DNA of 64,000 bases from Bog-473 sp963807775 (GTDB lineage Bacteria > Actinomycetota > Acidimicrobiia > Acidimicrobiales > RAAP-2), in assembly GCA_963807775.1 (NCBI GenBank), contig CAWECY010000010.1, positions 248,001 through 312,000 of the forward strand. The letters are read 5' to 3'. The notes beneath the pieces are model-generated. The model saw only the letters and a list, made by a program, of their open reading frames with translations, had not been told where the DNA came from and searched no databases. Below are positions 24,983-32,593 of this stretch, one piece after another. Made by a program: the position numbers and the translations under genes. Numbering within the stretch: the first letter of the stretch is position 1; each line of letters starts with the position of its first letter.

Positions 24983-26140
24983 GTGTTGAACCTCCCCCCG
25001 AGTTCCGAAGGAGTGCTGCCCGGACAGCACCTCGAACGCGCCATCCGGGCCGGTTATGTCGACGCCGGCCGGTTCAAGATCCCCGAGGCAAACGTCCAGC
25101 CGGCGAGTCTCGACCTGCGCCTGGGGGAGCGGGCGCTGCGCATTCGCTGCAGTTTCCTTCCCGGTGCGGACCCGATAGAACGCAAGCTGAAGGACTACAT
25201 CCTCGACGAGATCGACCTCCGTGGCGACGGGGCCATGCTCGAGGCGCGGTGCCCGTATCTCATTGAGCTCAAGGAGCGGCTCGATCTCCCAGCCGGCCTG
25301 CGCGGCAAGGCCAACCCCAAGAGCTCCACGGGGCGCATCGATGTCTTCACGCGCGTGATCACCGACTACAGCGAACGGTTCGACGAGGTGGCACCGGGCT
25401 ACAGCGGCCCCCTGTATCTGGAAGTCGTACCGCTCTCGTTCGCCGTGAGGGTCCGCGAAGACCTGACCCTCAACCAGTTGCGATTGGCCGTGGGCAGGCC
25501 CTGGCTCAGCGACGACGAGGTACGCGAGGCCCACTTGGCCATGCCCATCTTGTACCGCGGCGGTGAGCCGGTACCCGTGGATGAGCTGGAGCTCTCCGAC
25601 GGCCTCTTTCTCGGCCTCGACCTGCATGGTGACGACCATTGGCAGGTGGGGTACAGCACCCGCGACAGCGCGCCCCTGCTCGATCTGACCACGGGTGTAG
25701 CCACCGATCCCGTCGCGTTCTGGGACCCCGTTTTCCGCGAGGACGGCGATCGCCTGGTCCTGTCCCCCAAGCGGTTCTACTTGCTCATGTCCGACGAGGC
25801 CGTGTGCATCCCGCCCGGTCTCGCCGCCGAGATGACGGCATACGACCCGACCAGCGGCGAGTTGCGCACCCACTACGCCGGCTTCTTCGATCCGGGGTTC
25901 GGTTTCGATCCGACTGGGGGGTTCAAGGGCTCACGGGCAGCGCTCGAGGTCCGGGCGCACGATGTGCCGTTCATGGTCGAGAACGGTCAGGCCGTGTGCA
26001 AGCTGACGTTCGAGCGGATGCTGGAGGAACCGACCGCCCTCTACGGATCGGGCATCGGGTCGTCCTACCAACAACAGGAAGAGACGTTGAGCCGCTACTT
26101 TCGCCGCGCACCCAGAGAGCAGGCCTCCCCTTCCCGCTGA
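24983..26140 (+). CDS. Two-domain dCTP deaminase family protein
   Basis: This 385-residue protein shows two dCTP-deaminase/dUTPase-like halves. The first has the signature Q-P-A-S-L-D-L-R-L-G and K-S-S-T-G-R-I-D, then P-G-Y-S-G-P-L-Y-L-E. The second half repeats a similar fold, with D-P-G-F-G-F and a K-G-S-R-A-A-L-E-V strand. This length and duplication match the 2'-deoxycytidine 5'-triphosphate deaminase family better known in alphaproteobacteria, which makes dUTP from dCTP for thymidylate synthesis. The GTG start at 24983 has AGGA 8 bases upstream. A perfect DnaA box lies about 150 bases upstream, which may tie expression to replication initiation. Confidence 0.85.
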   Translation: MLNLPPSSEGVLPGQHLERAIRAGYVDAGRFKIPEANVQPASLDLRLGERALRIRCSFLPGADPIERKLKDYILDEIDLRGDGAMLEARCPYLIELKERLDLPAGLRGKANPKSSTGRIDVFTRVITDYSERFDEVAPGYSGPLYLEVVPLSFAVRVREDLTLNQLRLAVGRPWLSDDEVREAHLAMPILYRGGEPVPVDELELSDGLFLGLDLHGDDHWQVGYSTRDSAPLLDLTTGVATDPVAFWDPVFREDGDRLVLSPKRFYLLMSDEAVCIPPGLAAEMTAYDPTSGELRTHYAGFFDPGFGFDPTGGFKGSRAALEVRAHDVPFMVENGQAVCKLTFERMLEEPTALYGSGIGSSYQQQEETLSRYFRRAPREQASPSR

Positions 26141-26240
26141 GAGCGACCGTCGCTCCTCACGGCGCAGCCATGCGACCGGCTTAGCAGCGCCGGGCGCCCA
26201 CCCGCCCCGACGGTCCGCATCGGTCAACGGACTCCCAAAT

Positions 26241-26248
26241 TCATTTCA
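26241..26248 (+). promoter_or_regulatory. TCATTTCA motif upstream of the chaplin-like gene
   Basis: The octamer TCATTTCA occurs upstream of all three genes of the surface locus (here, 27868-27875 and 28834-28841), all in the same orientation. It may be part of a shared promoter or operator. Eight bases alone are weak evidence. Confidence 0.35.
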
Positions 26249-26272
26249 ACCTGACTGAAACGACCAGTGCGT

Positions 26273-26318
26273 CAGTAGGTCGCGGGCGGCTGCCCCATTA
26301 CCTAGGTCGACGGATCCG
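26273..26318 (+). repeat. 46-bp leader element, copy 1
   Basis: This block starts CAGTAGGTC and ends GACGGATCCG. It matches the block at 27877-27922 at about 37 of 46 positions with no gaps. It lies 40 bases upstream of the chaplin-like gene start. Placement before two adjacent genes suggests a duplicated promoter or 5' untranslated element. Confidence 0.6.
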
Positions 26319-26358
26319 GCACCAGGGATCGGATCCGACACCAGAAGGAGCAGGATCA

Positions 26359-27861
26359 ATGTGGTGGAAGCGACTTTCGTCTGTCGGCGCCGGAACGTGC
26401 GGACTGGTTCTCGCCGCTGGGATGACGATGGGATCCGCGCCTGTCGGCGCAGCATCGATTCCGAGCGTCACTGTGCCAGCGAGCCTGACCGCTTCGGGCC
26501 TTGCAAGCATTGCATCGGCCAAGCCGACGGGTGCTTCGGCGAGCACTCCGGTCGGTGGGCTACCGGTTTCGGTCTCCATCCCGATCACCGCCCTTGATGA
26601 TGAGATCGGGAACAATGCACTCCCCGGACAGGATTCGACCACTGGGACCAACACGACCACCCAGTCGGCGCCGGTGGCCAACGTGAACGCGCCGGTCAAC
26701 GCGTGCTCGGCCTCGGCCGGTGCGCTGGCTAGTGCGGCGAGCAGCTGCTCGACGACGTCGGTGGGCACGAACCAGGTGGGCGACATCGCCACGGTCAACG
26801 TGCCGGTCACCGCGCAGGACAACGCCATCGGACTCTTGGGTCAGTCGGCGGCCGCCCCGGGTTTGACGACAGGTCAGTCACCGGCTTCGACGACGCAGAA
26901 CGGCGCGATCAACGTCAACGCACCGGTCAGTGTCTGTGCGGTCAATATGGGCTTGGTTGGCAACACGTCCAGCGACTGCAACGTGACCGGGACTGACGGT
27001 GTCACGTCCCAGACCGGTGTGGTCGACGTCGACGTGCCGGTCACGATCTGTGATTTGATCGTGGAGATCGATGGCGACAGCACGGCCGACTGCCCACAAG
27101 GCACCGACACGGTCTCGCAGGACGGGCAACTCGTCGATCTCTTTGTCCCGGTCACGCTCTGCGGCATCATCGCCGAGGTCTACGGCACGGCCACCGGGGC
27201 CTGCCCGCCCGACAGCGCCGCCAGCCTGATCAACGACCTACCGACCGACACGGTGAGTCAGGGAGCACCGATCGACGGCGTCCTGCCCATCAGCGCCTGC
27301 AGCATCGTGGTCGTCGTCGCCGGCAGCGCGTCGAACTCCTGCGAGCCCGCGCACGTCGCGCCGGCGCAGACGGGTGACGTGCCGGTCAATGTTCCGGTCA
27401 CCATCTGTTCCGTCACGGCCGCCCTCGACGGTGACGCCTCGGCGACGTGCACCGGTGCCGGTGGGACCAGCGTCCCGATCGGGACGGGTGGTAGTCCGGG
27501 TACCGGCGTGACTTTGCCCGTGACGGTATGTGGCGTGGAAGGGGCAATCGGCGGCGGCGCCGACGCGTCGTGCCCCGAGCCCACTGCCACCACGACGGGA
27601 GGGGGAGCCCCCTCCGTTGGCTCGGGCGGGAGTTCGTCCTCGGTGCCGGTGTCCCTGGCTTCGGCCGCCTCCCCGTCCCCAGCCGGCTCAGCCCCCCCGG
27701 CCGGCTCGGCCACCCCGACGTCGTCCGTCACACCCATCGCTCCGCTCGCCTTCACCGGCGCGCCGCTCCTCCTGGAGTTGTGCATCGGAGCGGGGGTGGT
27801 CCTGTCCGGCCTGGTCATCGTGGTGATGACCCGCCGGAGGAGGGTTCGAGTTCCTTCATAG
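26359..27861 (+). CDS. Secreted chaplin-like repeat protein with LAxTG-type sorting signal
   Basis: The 500-residue protein begins with a signal peptide (W-W-K-R, hydrophobic core, cleavage near A-A-S). About nine repeats follow, each built on a V-N-V-P-V-T-I-C strand. Seven end with a second Cys 14-18 residues later, the two-Cys spacing of chaplin (DUF320) domains. Two N-terminal repeats lack Cys. A Ser/Pro/Gly linker leads to L-A-F-T-G (463-467), a hydrophobic helix and an Arg-rich tail, which is a sortase cell-wall sorting signal. Streptomyces long chaplins carry two such domains and an LAxTG motif and coat aerial hyphae. This protein has far more repeats. SD AAGGAG precedes the ATG. Confidence 0.85.
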   Translation: MWWKRLSSVGAGTCGLVLAAGMTMGSAPVGAASIPSVTVPASLTASGLASIASAKPTGASASTPVGGLPVSVSIPITALDDEIGNNALPGQDSTTGTNTTTQSAPVANVNAPVNACSASAGALASAASSCSTTSVGTNQVGDIATVNVPVTAQDNAIGLLGQSAAAPGLTTGQSPASTTQNGAINVNAPVSVCAVNMGLVGNTSSDCNVTGTDGVTSQTGVVDVDVPVTICDLIVEIDGDSTADCPQGTDTVSQDGQLVDLFVPVTLCGIIAEVYGTATGACPPDSAASLINDLPTDTVSQGAPIDGVLPISACSIVVVVAGSASNSCEPAHVAPAQTGDVPVNVPVTICSVTAALDGDASATCTGAGGTSVPIGTGGSPGTGVTLPVTVCGVEGAIGGGADASCPEPTATTTGGGAPSVGSGGSSSSVPVSLASAASPSPAGSAPPAGSATPTSSVTPIAPLAFTGAPLLLELCIGAGVVLSGLVIVVMTRRRRVRVPS

Positions 27862-27867
27862 CCATGG

Positions 27868-27875
27868 TCATTTCA
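27868..27875 (+). promoter_or_regulatory. TCATTTCA motif upstream of the second surface gene
   Basis: This is the second occurrence of the octamer, directly abutting the 46-bp leader element copy 2. It lies 67 bases before the start codon. Confidence 0.35.
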
Positions 27876-27876
27876 G

Positions 27877-27922
27877 CAGTAGGTCATGGGCCGCTGCGTC
27901 GTTATCCAGGTGGACGGATCCG
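27877..27922 (+). repeat. 46-bp leader element, copy 2
   Basis: This is the second copy of the element at 26273-26318, ungapped and with 37 identical positions. It lies 20 bases upstream of the ATG at 27943 and just before the GGAGGAGG-type ribosome-binding stretch. Confidence 0.6.
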
Positions 27923-27942
27923 AGGAGGAGGAGGAGGGATCG

Positions 27943-28789
27943 ATGTCCGACGGCGGCGAAGTAGCGACCATTACGAGCCTGGAGCAGTTCTTTCTCTCAC
28001 GTGATTTCGGGCACTCCGAGGAGGTTGAACTCCCGATCCGGCTGGACGAACTCTGGTTGAGCGCGGAATACGACCCGCAGGACGTGAGCGAGTTCGGCAA
28101 GCTCGAGGAGGTATTCCTCTCACGTGATTTCGGGCAGCCCTTGATCGAGGCTGACGAGGACAACACGGCGGATCATCTCGAGGGGCCTTCTGCCACAGTG
28201 CTCGCGTTCACCCCCCGGGACGCACCCGCTCGGCACCGTGCCGTCGCGGTCATCAGTGGAGTGGCCGCCGCTGCGCTCGTTGTCGCGGGTGTGGCGGCGG
28301 GCAGCGGGCATCCGAATAACTCGGGTGTCACCCAAGCGCAGGCGCCGTCACCGGCCAAACCGGGGGGCAGCGCTCCCTCGACGCCGCCGTCGTCGACGCC
28401 GGTGGTACCGACCGGCACGCTGACCCTGGCGGCAGCGAGCAACGTATCGAGCGAGCCCGAGGTCCTGACCAGTGCGACCGGAAGGACTCTCGTCGGGGAA
28501 GCGCCCCCGGGCACAACCGTGACCGTCGTGTCCACGCCACCTCCGTCGGGGAAGGGGACGGGGACCGGAACGGGCGCGGCCCGCGCCGGCACCGACGGGC
28601 ACCGATCCGGCCACAGCTGTCGTCGTGGTGGCAGGAAATACCGTCTCCTCAACGGGCACGACAGTGTCCTCTGCGGCCGGCCAGATCGGCTCGACGGCGC
28701 CCCAGGCATCGTCGCTCACCGGCGTGCTTGCCGGAGTGGGAACGACCGTTTCAACCCTCGGCCAGTCGCTGGCGACCACCTCTACCTGA
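27943..28789 (+). CDS. Single-pass membrane protein with repeated LExxFxSxDFG motif, frameshifted
   Basis: ATG 27943 follows a very strong GGAGGAGGAGG ribosome-binding site. The N-terminal ~95 residues carry three spaced copies of one motif: L-E-Q-F-F-L-S-R-D-F-G (13-23), L-D-E-L-W-L-S-A-E-Y-D (34-44) and L-E-E-V-F-L-S-R-D-F-G (54-64). A basic patch and one membrane helix (about 98-120) follow, then a Ser/Thr/Pro/Gly-rich, probably extracellular part. Near 28580-28582 (a CCC run) the low-complexity pattern moves to the next frame. Removing one C gives a continuous tail ending at 28789, otherwise the frame runs to 28794. I do not recognise the family. Confidence 0.75.
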
Positions 28790-28833
28790 TCTGAGGCCCC
28801 CCGGCATAGCGGGATTGGTGCGCATTCTCTACT

Positions 28834-28855
28834 TCATTTCAGTGATTTCTGAAAT
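28834..28855 (+). promoter_or_regulatory. TCATTTCA motif within a perfect inverted repeat
   Basis: This is the third copy of TCATTTCA (28834-28841). ATTTCAG (28836-28842) and CTGAAAT (28849-28855) form a perfect 7-bp inverted repeat with a 6-base spacer, upstream of the third surface-locus gene. It may be an operator. Confidence 0.4.
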
Positions 28856-29026
28856 CCAAACGGCGACTGCAGGCGGGTTAGCGCCGTTTTCCCTAGACAT
28901 GCCCCTGTTCGGTTCCAACTTTGACCCCGCCGCTATATCGTGACAAGTGGAGGGGCAACCAAAGACTTCCGGGGGTCAGGGCTCCGGCAAAGCCCCTGAA
29001 CACGGCATCATGATCCGTGGAGGGCG

Positions 29027-29897
29027 ATGGAGGGATCAAGGCCTGACTGGGCCAACGCTGAGGACTACGCGACCCTGGAAGAGGTCTTCAAGTCACCAGA
29101 CTTCGGACATCCTTCCCCTGTCGCGGCCGGCGCCGCGGTCGCTGCAGCTACCGCATTGGGCCCTACATCGCATCTTCTCCGCAATCGCGCCATCGCGTCG
29201 GTCAGCGCCGTCGCGGCAGCCATGTCGGTGGTGGCGGGCTTGCTTTTCACCGGATCGACAGCCCCATCTCTCCTGAGCGCGCAGCACGCGCCCAGCCGCT
29301 CGCCCAACGGGCCGACCGTCCCGACACCGACACCGACCACGACGACTACCCCTCCGGCGGGCGGTAGCCCGGCGACGAATCCACCGTCTGGACCTTCTAA
29401 CGCCTCGGGCACGCAGCTGGCCTCATCGCAGCCGGCGGGTACGGGCCAGACCTCCGGGACGGCCAAGGGCAACACGCCGGCAGGCGGCAGCACGCCGACG
29501 GCGACTCTCACCGTGTTGAACAGCAGCCCTCCGAGCAGCGCGACCACCACCACCACGACGACCGCGCCGCCGAAATCAACCACTCCGACGACCCAGCCGC
29601 CGAAATCAACCACGCCGACGACCGCCCCGCCGAGCACGACCACGACCACAACCACGACGATCCCCACGATCATCTCCACCGGAACCGGCGGTCGGGGCGG
29701 TTCGGGTTCCGGTAGTGGGAGCGGCAACGGCTACGGCAATGGGAGCGGTCACGGCAATGGCTACGGCAATGGACGGCAACGGCTACGGGAACGGGCACGG
29801 AAACGGCTACGGGAACGGCGGCCCACCTTGCTACGGCGCCGTGAGCATCTCGGTCGGCTGCGGCCACCAGGCCCACGTCGGAGACGGCTGTCCCTGA
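29027..29897 (+). CDS. Paralogous single-pass membrane protein with Thr/Pro-rich and Gly-Asn-Tyr repeats, frameshifted
   Basis: The N-terminus has one copy of the motif found in the neighbouring gene, L-E-E-V-F-K-S-P-D-F-G (residues 17-27). A basic residue pair and a membrane helix (about 54-76) follow, similar in sequence to the neighbour's (A-x-V-x-A-V-A-A-A-x-S-V-V-A-G). The outer part is Thr/Pro-rich with repeated T-T-P-T-T, then a G-N-G-Y-G-N-G repeat tract. At about 29770 the repeat continues in another frame, ending in a Cys-containing tail (C-Y-G-A-V-S-I-S-V-G-C-G) that stops at 29897. Unknown function. The frameshift is most simply a read error inside repetitive DNA. Confidence 0.7.
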
Positions 29898-29990
29898 CCC
29901 TTCCCGAAGGCGCCCGGGCGCGCGGGGTGACGGCCGGACCTGGTAAGCCTGCGGGTGCCGCCGAGAGCGGGGAGCCGAGCGAGGTCAGCC

Positions 29991-30971
29991 ATGAACTACA
30001 CGAATCTGGGTACGTCCGGCCTGCGGGTGTCGAGGGTCTGCCTCGGCATGATGGGCTTCGGCAACGACAGCGATCGGCCCTGGGTGATCGACGAGGACGC
30101 CGCCGATCCCATCGTGCGGACCGCGGTCGAAGGCGGGGTCACCTTCTTCGACACCGCCGACGCGTACTCGGGTGGAGCCAGCGAGGTGGCCACCGGCCGC
30201 CTCGTCCCCAAGTACCTGACCCGGGACGAGGCGGTCATTGCCACGAAGGTGTTCATGCCGGTGACGCCCGGCGAGAACGGGGGCGGCCTCTCGCGCAAGC
30301 ACATCCTGTCGGGCATCGACGCCTCCTTGAAGCGTCTCGACATGGACTACGTCGACCTCTACCAGATCCATCGCTGGGACCCACGGACCCCGATCGAGGA
30401 GACGATGGAGGCGCTGCACGACGTCGTCCGGTCGGGCAAGGCGCGCTATATCGGTGCCAGCAGCATGTTCTCGTGGCAGTTCGCCAAAGCCCAGTACATC
30501 GCGGAGCTGCATGGCTGGACGAAGTTCGTCTCCATGCAGAACCACTACAACCTCATCTACCGCGAGGAAGAGCGTGAGATGATCCCGTTGTGCCTGGACC
30601 AAGGAGTCGGGTGCATTCCGTGGAGCCCGCTGGCACGCGGTGTCCTGGCCGGCAACCGCACCCGCCAGGGAGAGCGGAGCACCACGCGCTCGAGCACCGA
30701 CTCCTTCACCGACTACCTCTACGCCCAGCCCACTGACTTCGACGTCGTCGATGCCGCCAACGAGGTTGCCGCGGCGCGCGGGGTGTCCACCGCCCAGGTG
30801 GCCCTGGCCTGGCTGCTCGGCAAGCCCGGCGTGGCGGCGCCCATCGTCGGGTCGACGAAGAAGAAGCATCTGAAGGACGCGCTCGCGGCCGAGCAGCTGG
30901 CCCTGACCGACGACGAGGCGACCCAGCTGGAGAAGCCCTACGTGCCCCACCCTGTCCTCGGGCACTTTTAG
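29991..30971 (+). CDS. Aldo/keto reductase
   Basis: This 326-residue protein has the (beta/alpha)8 fold of the AKR superfamily. It starts Y-T-N-L-G-T-S-G-L-R-V-S and carries the catalytic D-T-A-D-A-Y, the Lys in I-A-T-K-V-F and the H in Y-Q-I-H-R-W. It most resembles the YajO/Tas-like group that reduces aldehydes with NADPH. The physiological substrate is unknown. ATG 29991 was chosen at the start of homology, although the frame is open to 29955. It begins 93 bases after the surface locus, so it may be a separate transcript. Confidence 0.92.
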   Translation: MNYTNLGTSGLRVSRVCLGMMGFGNDSDRPWVIDEDAADPIVRTAVEGGVTFFDTADAYSGGASEVATGRLVPKYLTRDEAVIATKVFMPVTPGENGGGLSRKHILSGIDASLKRLDMDYVDLYQIHRWDPRTPIEETMEALHDVVRSGKARYIGASSMFSWQFAKAQYIAELHGWTKFVSMQNHYNLIYREEEREMIPLCLDQGVGCIPWSPLARGVLAGNRTRQGERSTTRSSTDSFTDYLYAQPTDFDVVDAANEVAAARGVSTAQVALAWLLGKPGVAAPIVGSTKKKHLKDALAAEQLALTDDEATQLEKPYVPHPVLGHF

Positions 30972-31045
30972 CTACTAGGGGCATCGCCGGGCCGTCCACT
31001 AAGTTCGGTCCGCTGGTTGGACCGAGCCGGAAGGACGGGGGTCGC

Positions 31046-32593
31046 ATGCGGGTCGCGCTGACGGTGGCTGACTTCTTGGACCGGGCGGCGCTCGTGTACG
31101 GGCACCGCACCGCCGTCGTCGACGAGCCTGGGGTGGCCGGCTCGTTCGACACGCCGACCTACGCCGAACTGGCGGCCCGGGCCAAGGGGATGGCACTGGC
31201 GCTCGACGATCTTGCCGTCGGGCACGGCGAGCGGGTTGCCATCGTGAGCCCGAATTCGGCGCACTTCCTGACCGCCTTCTTCGGCGTGAGTGCCTACGGC
31301 CGGGTGCTGGTGCCCATCAACTTCCGGCTCACCTCCGACGAGATCGCCTACATCGTCGAGCACTCCGGGGCGTCCGTCCTCCTGTACGACCCGGACCTGG
31401 CCGCCGAGGTGGACAGCATCAAGGTCAGCCACCGCTTCTGCCTGGACGGTGCCGACGACGCCGCACTATTCGATCCGGCCCCGGCCGACGCCGTACCCCT
31501 GCCGTGGGAGGCCGACGAGGACGCCACGTGCTCGGTCAACTACACCTCGGGCACGACGGCACGTCCGAAGGGCGTGCAGCTGACCCACCGCAACTGCTGG
31601 CTGAACGCGGCGGCGTTCGGCTGGCACACCGGGGTGAGCGATCGCGACGTGCTCCTGCACACGCTGCCCATGTTTCACTGCAACGGCTGGGGCATGCCCT
31701 ATGCGGTCACCGGCATGGGCGCGCGGCACATCGTGCTGCGCAAGGTGGACGGGGAGGAGATCCTGTCGCGCATCGAGCGCCACGGCGTGACGCTGCTGTG
31801 CGGTGCCCCCGCCGTGGTGGCTGCCATCCTGAGCGCGGCCGAGGCGCGCGCCGAGGAAGGGCGCCAGGTGCCGGGGCGCGGCACCGTGCGCATCGTGGTG
31901 GCCGGCGCGCCGCCGCCGTCGAAGACCATCGAGCGCATCGAGACGGAGCTGGGGTGGGAGTTCATCCAGATCTACGGGCTCACCGAGACGTCGCCGCTGC
32001 TGACCATCAACCGGGCCCCGGCCGAATGGGACGATCTGGATGCCGGCGAGCGCTCGCAGCTGCTCGGCCGAGCCGGGGTGCCGGCCGTGGGTGTGCGCAT
32101 GGCCGTCGACGACGAAGGCGAGGTCCTGGCGCGCTCGAATCACGTGTTCGCCGGCTACTGGGAGCAACCGGAGGAGAGCGCCAAGGCGCTCGAGGATGGC
32201 TGGTTCCACACGGGCGACGGCGGCCACCTCGACGGCCCCTACGTCGTGATCTCCGACCGCAAGAAGGACGTCATCATCACCGGCGGCGAGAACGTGTCCT
32301 CCATTGAGGTGGAGGACTGCCTCTACCAGCACCCGGCGGTGGCCGAGGTGGCGGTGATCGGTGTGCCGGACGAGAAGTGGGGAGAGACCGTCAAGGCGCT
32401 GGTGGTCGTGCGCGAGGGGTCGACCCTCACCGAGGCCGAGCTCATCGCGCACAGCCGCGACCGCATGGCGCACTTCAAGGCGCCCACGTCGGTCGAGTTC
32501 CGCGACGCGCTGGACCGCACGGCGACGGGGAAGCTGCAGAAGTACAAACTGCGCCAGCGCTACTGGGCCGGACGGGAGAAATCGGTGAACTGA
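31046..32593 (+). CDS. Acyl-CoA synthetase (AMP-binding, ANL superfamily)
   Basis: This 515-residue adenylate-forming enzyme activates a carboxylic acid as acyl-AMP and then acyl-CoA. It has the P-loop Y-T-S-G-T-T-A-R-P-K-G, the Y-G-L-T-E-T-S motif, H-T-G-D-G, the hinge S-D-R-K-K-D-V and the catalytic Lys in T-A-T-G-K-L-Q-K. Chain-length preference cannot be read. It resembles medium/long-chain fatty acyl ligases of actinobacterial beta-oxidation. Its stop codon abuts the stop codon of the convergent diguanylate cyclase gene with no base between. Confidence 0.92.
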   Translation: MRVALTVADFLDRAALVYGHRTAVVDEPGVAGSFDTPTYAELAARAKGMALALDDLAVGHGERVAIVSPNSAHFLTAFFGVSAYGRVLVPINFRLTSDEIAYIVEHSGASVLLYDPDLAAEVDSIKVSHRFCLDGADDAALFDPAPADAVPLPWEADEDATCSVNYTSGTTARPKGVQLTHRNCWLNAAAFGWHTGVSDRDVLLHTLPMFHCNGWGMPYAVTGMGARHIVLRKVDGEEILSRIERHGVTLLCGAPAVVAAILSAAEARAEEGRQVPGRGTVRIVVAGAPPPSKTIERIETELGWEFIQIYGLTETSPLLTINRAPAEWDDLDAGERSQLLGRAGVPAVGVRMAVDDEGEVLARSNHVFAGYWEQPEESAKALEDGWFHTGDGGHLDGPYVVISDRKKDVIITGGENVSSIEVEDCLYQHPAVAEVAVIGVPDEKWGETVKALVVVREGSTLTEAELIAHSRDRMAHFKAPTSVEFRDALDRTATGKLQKYKLRQRYWAGREKSVN

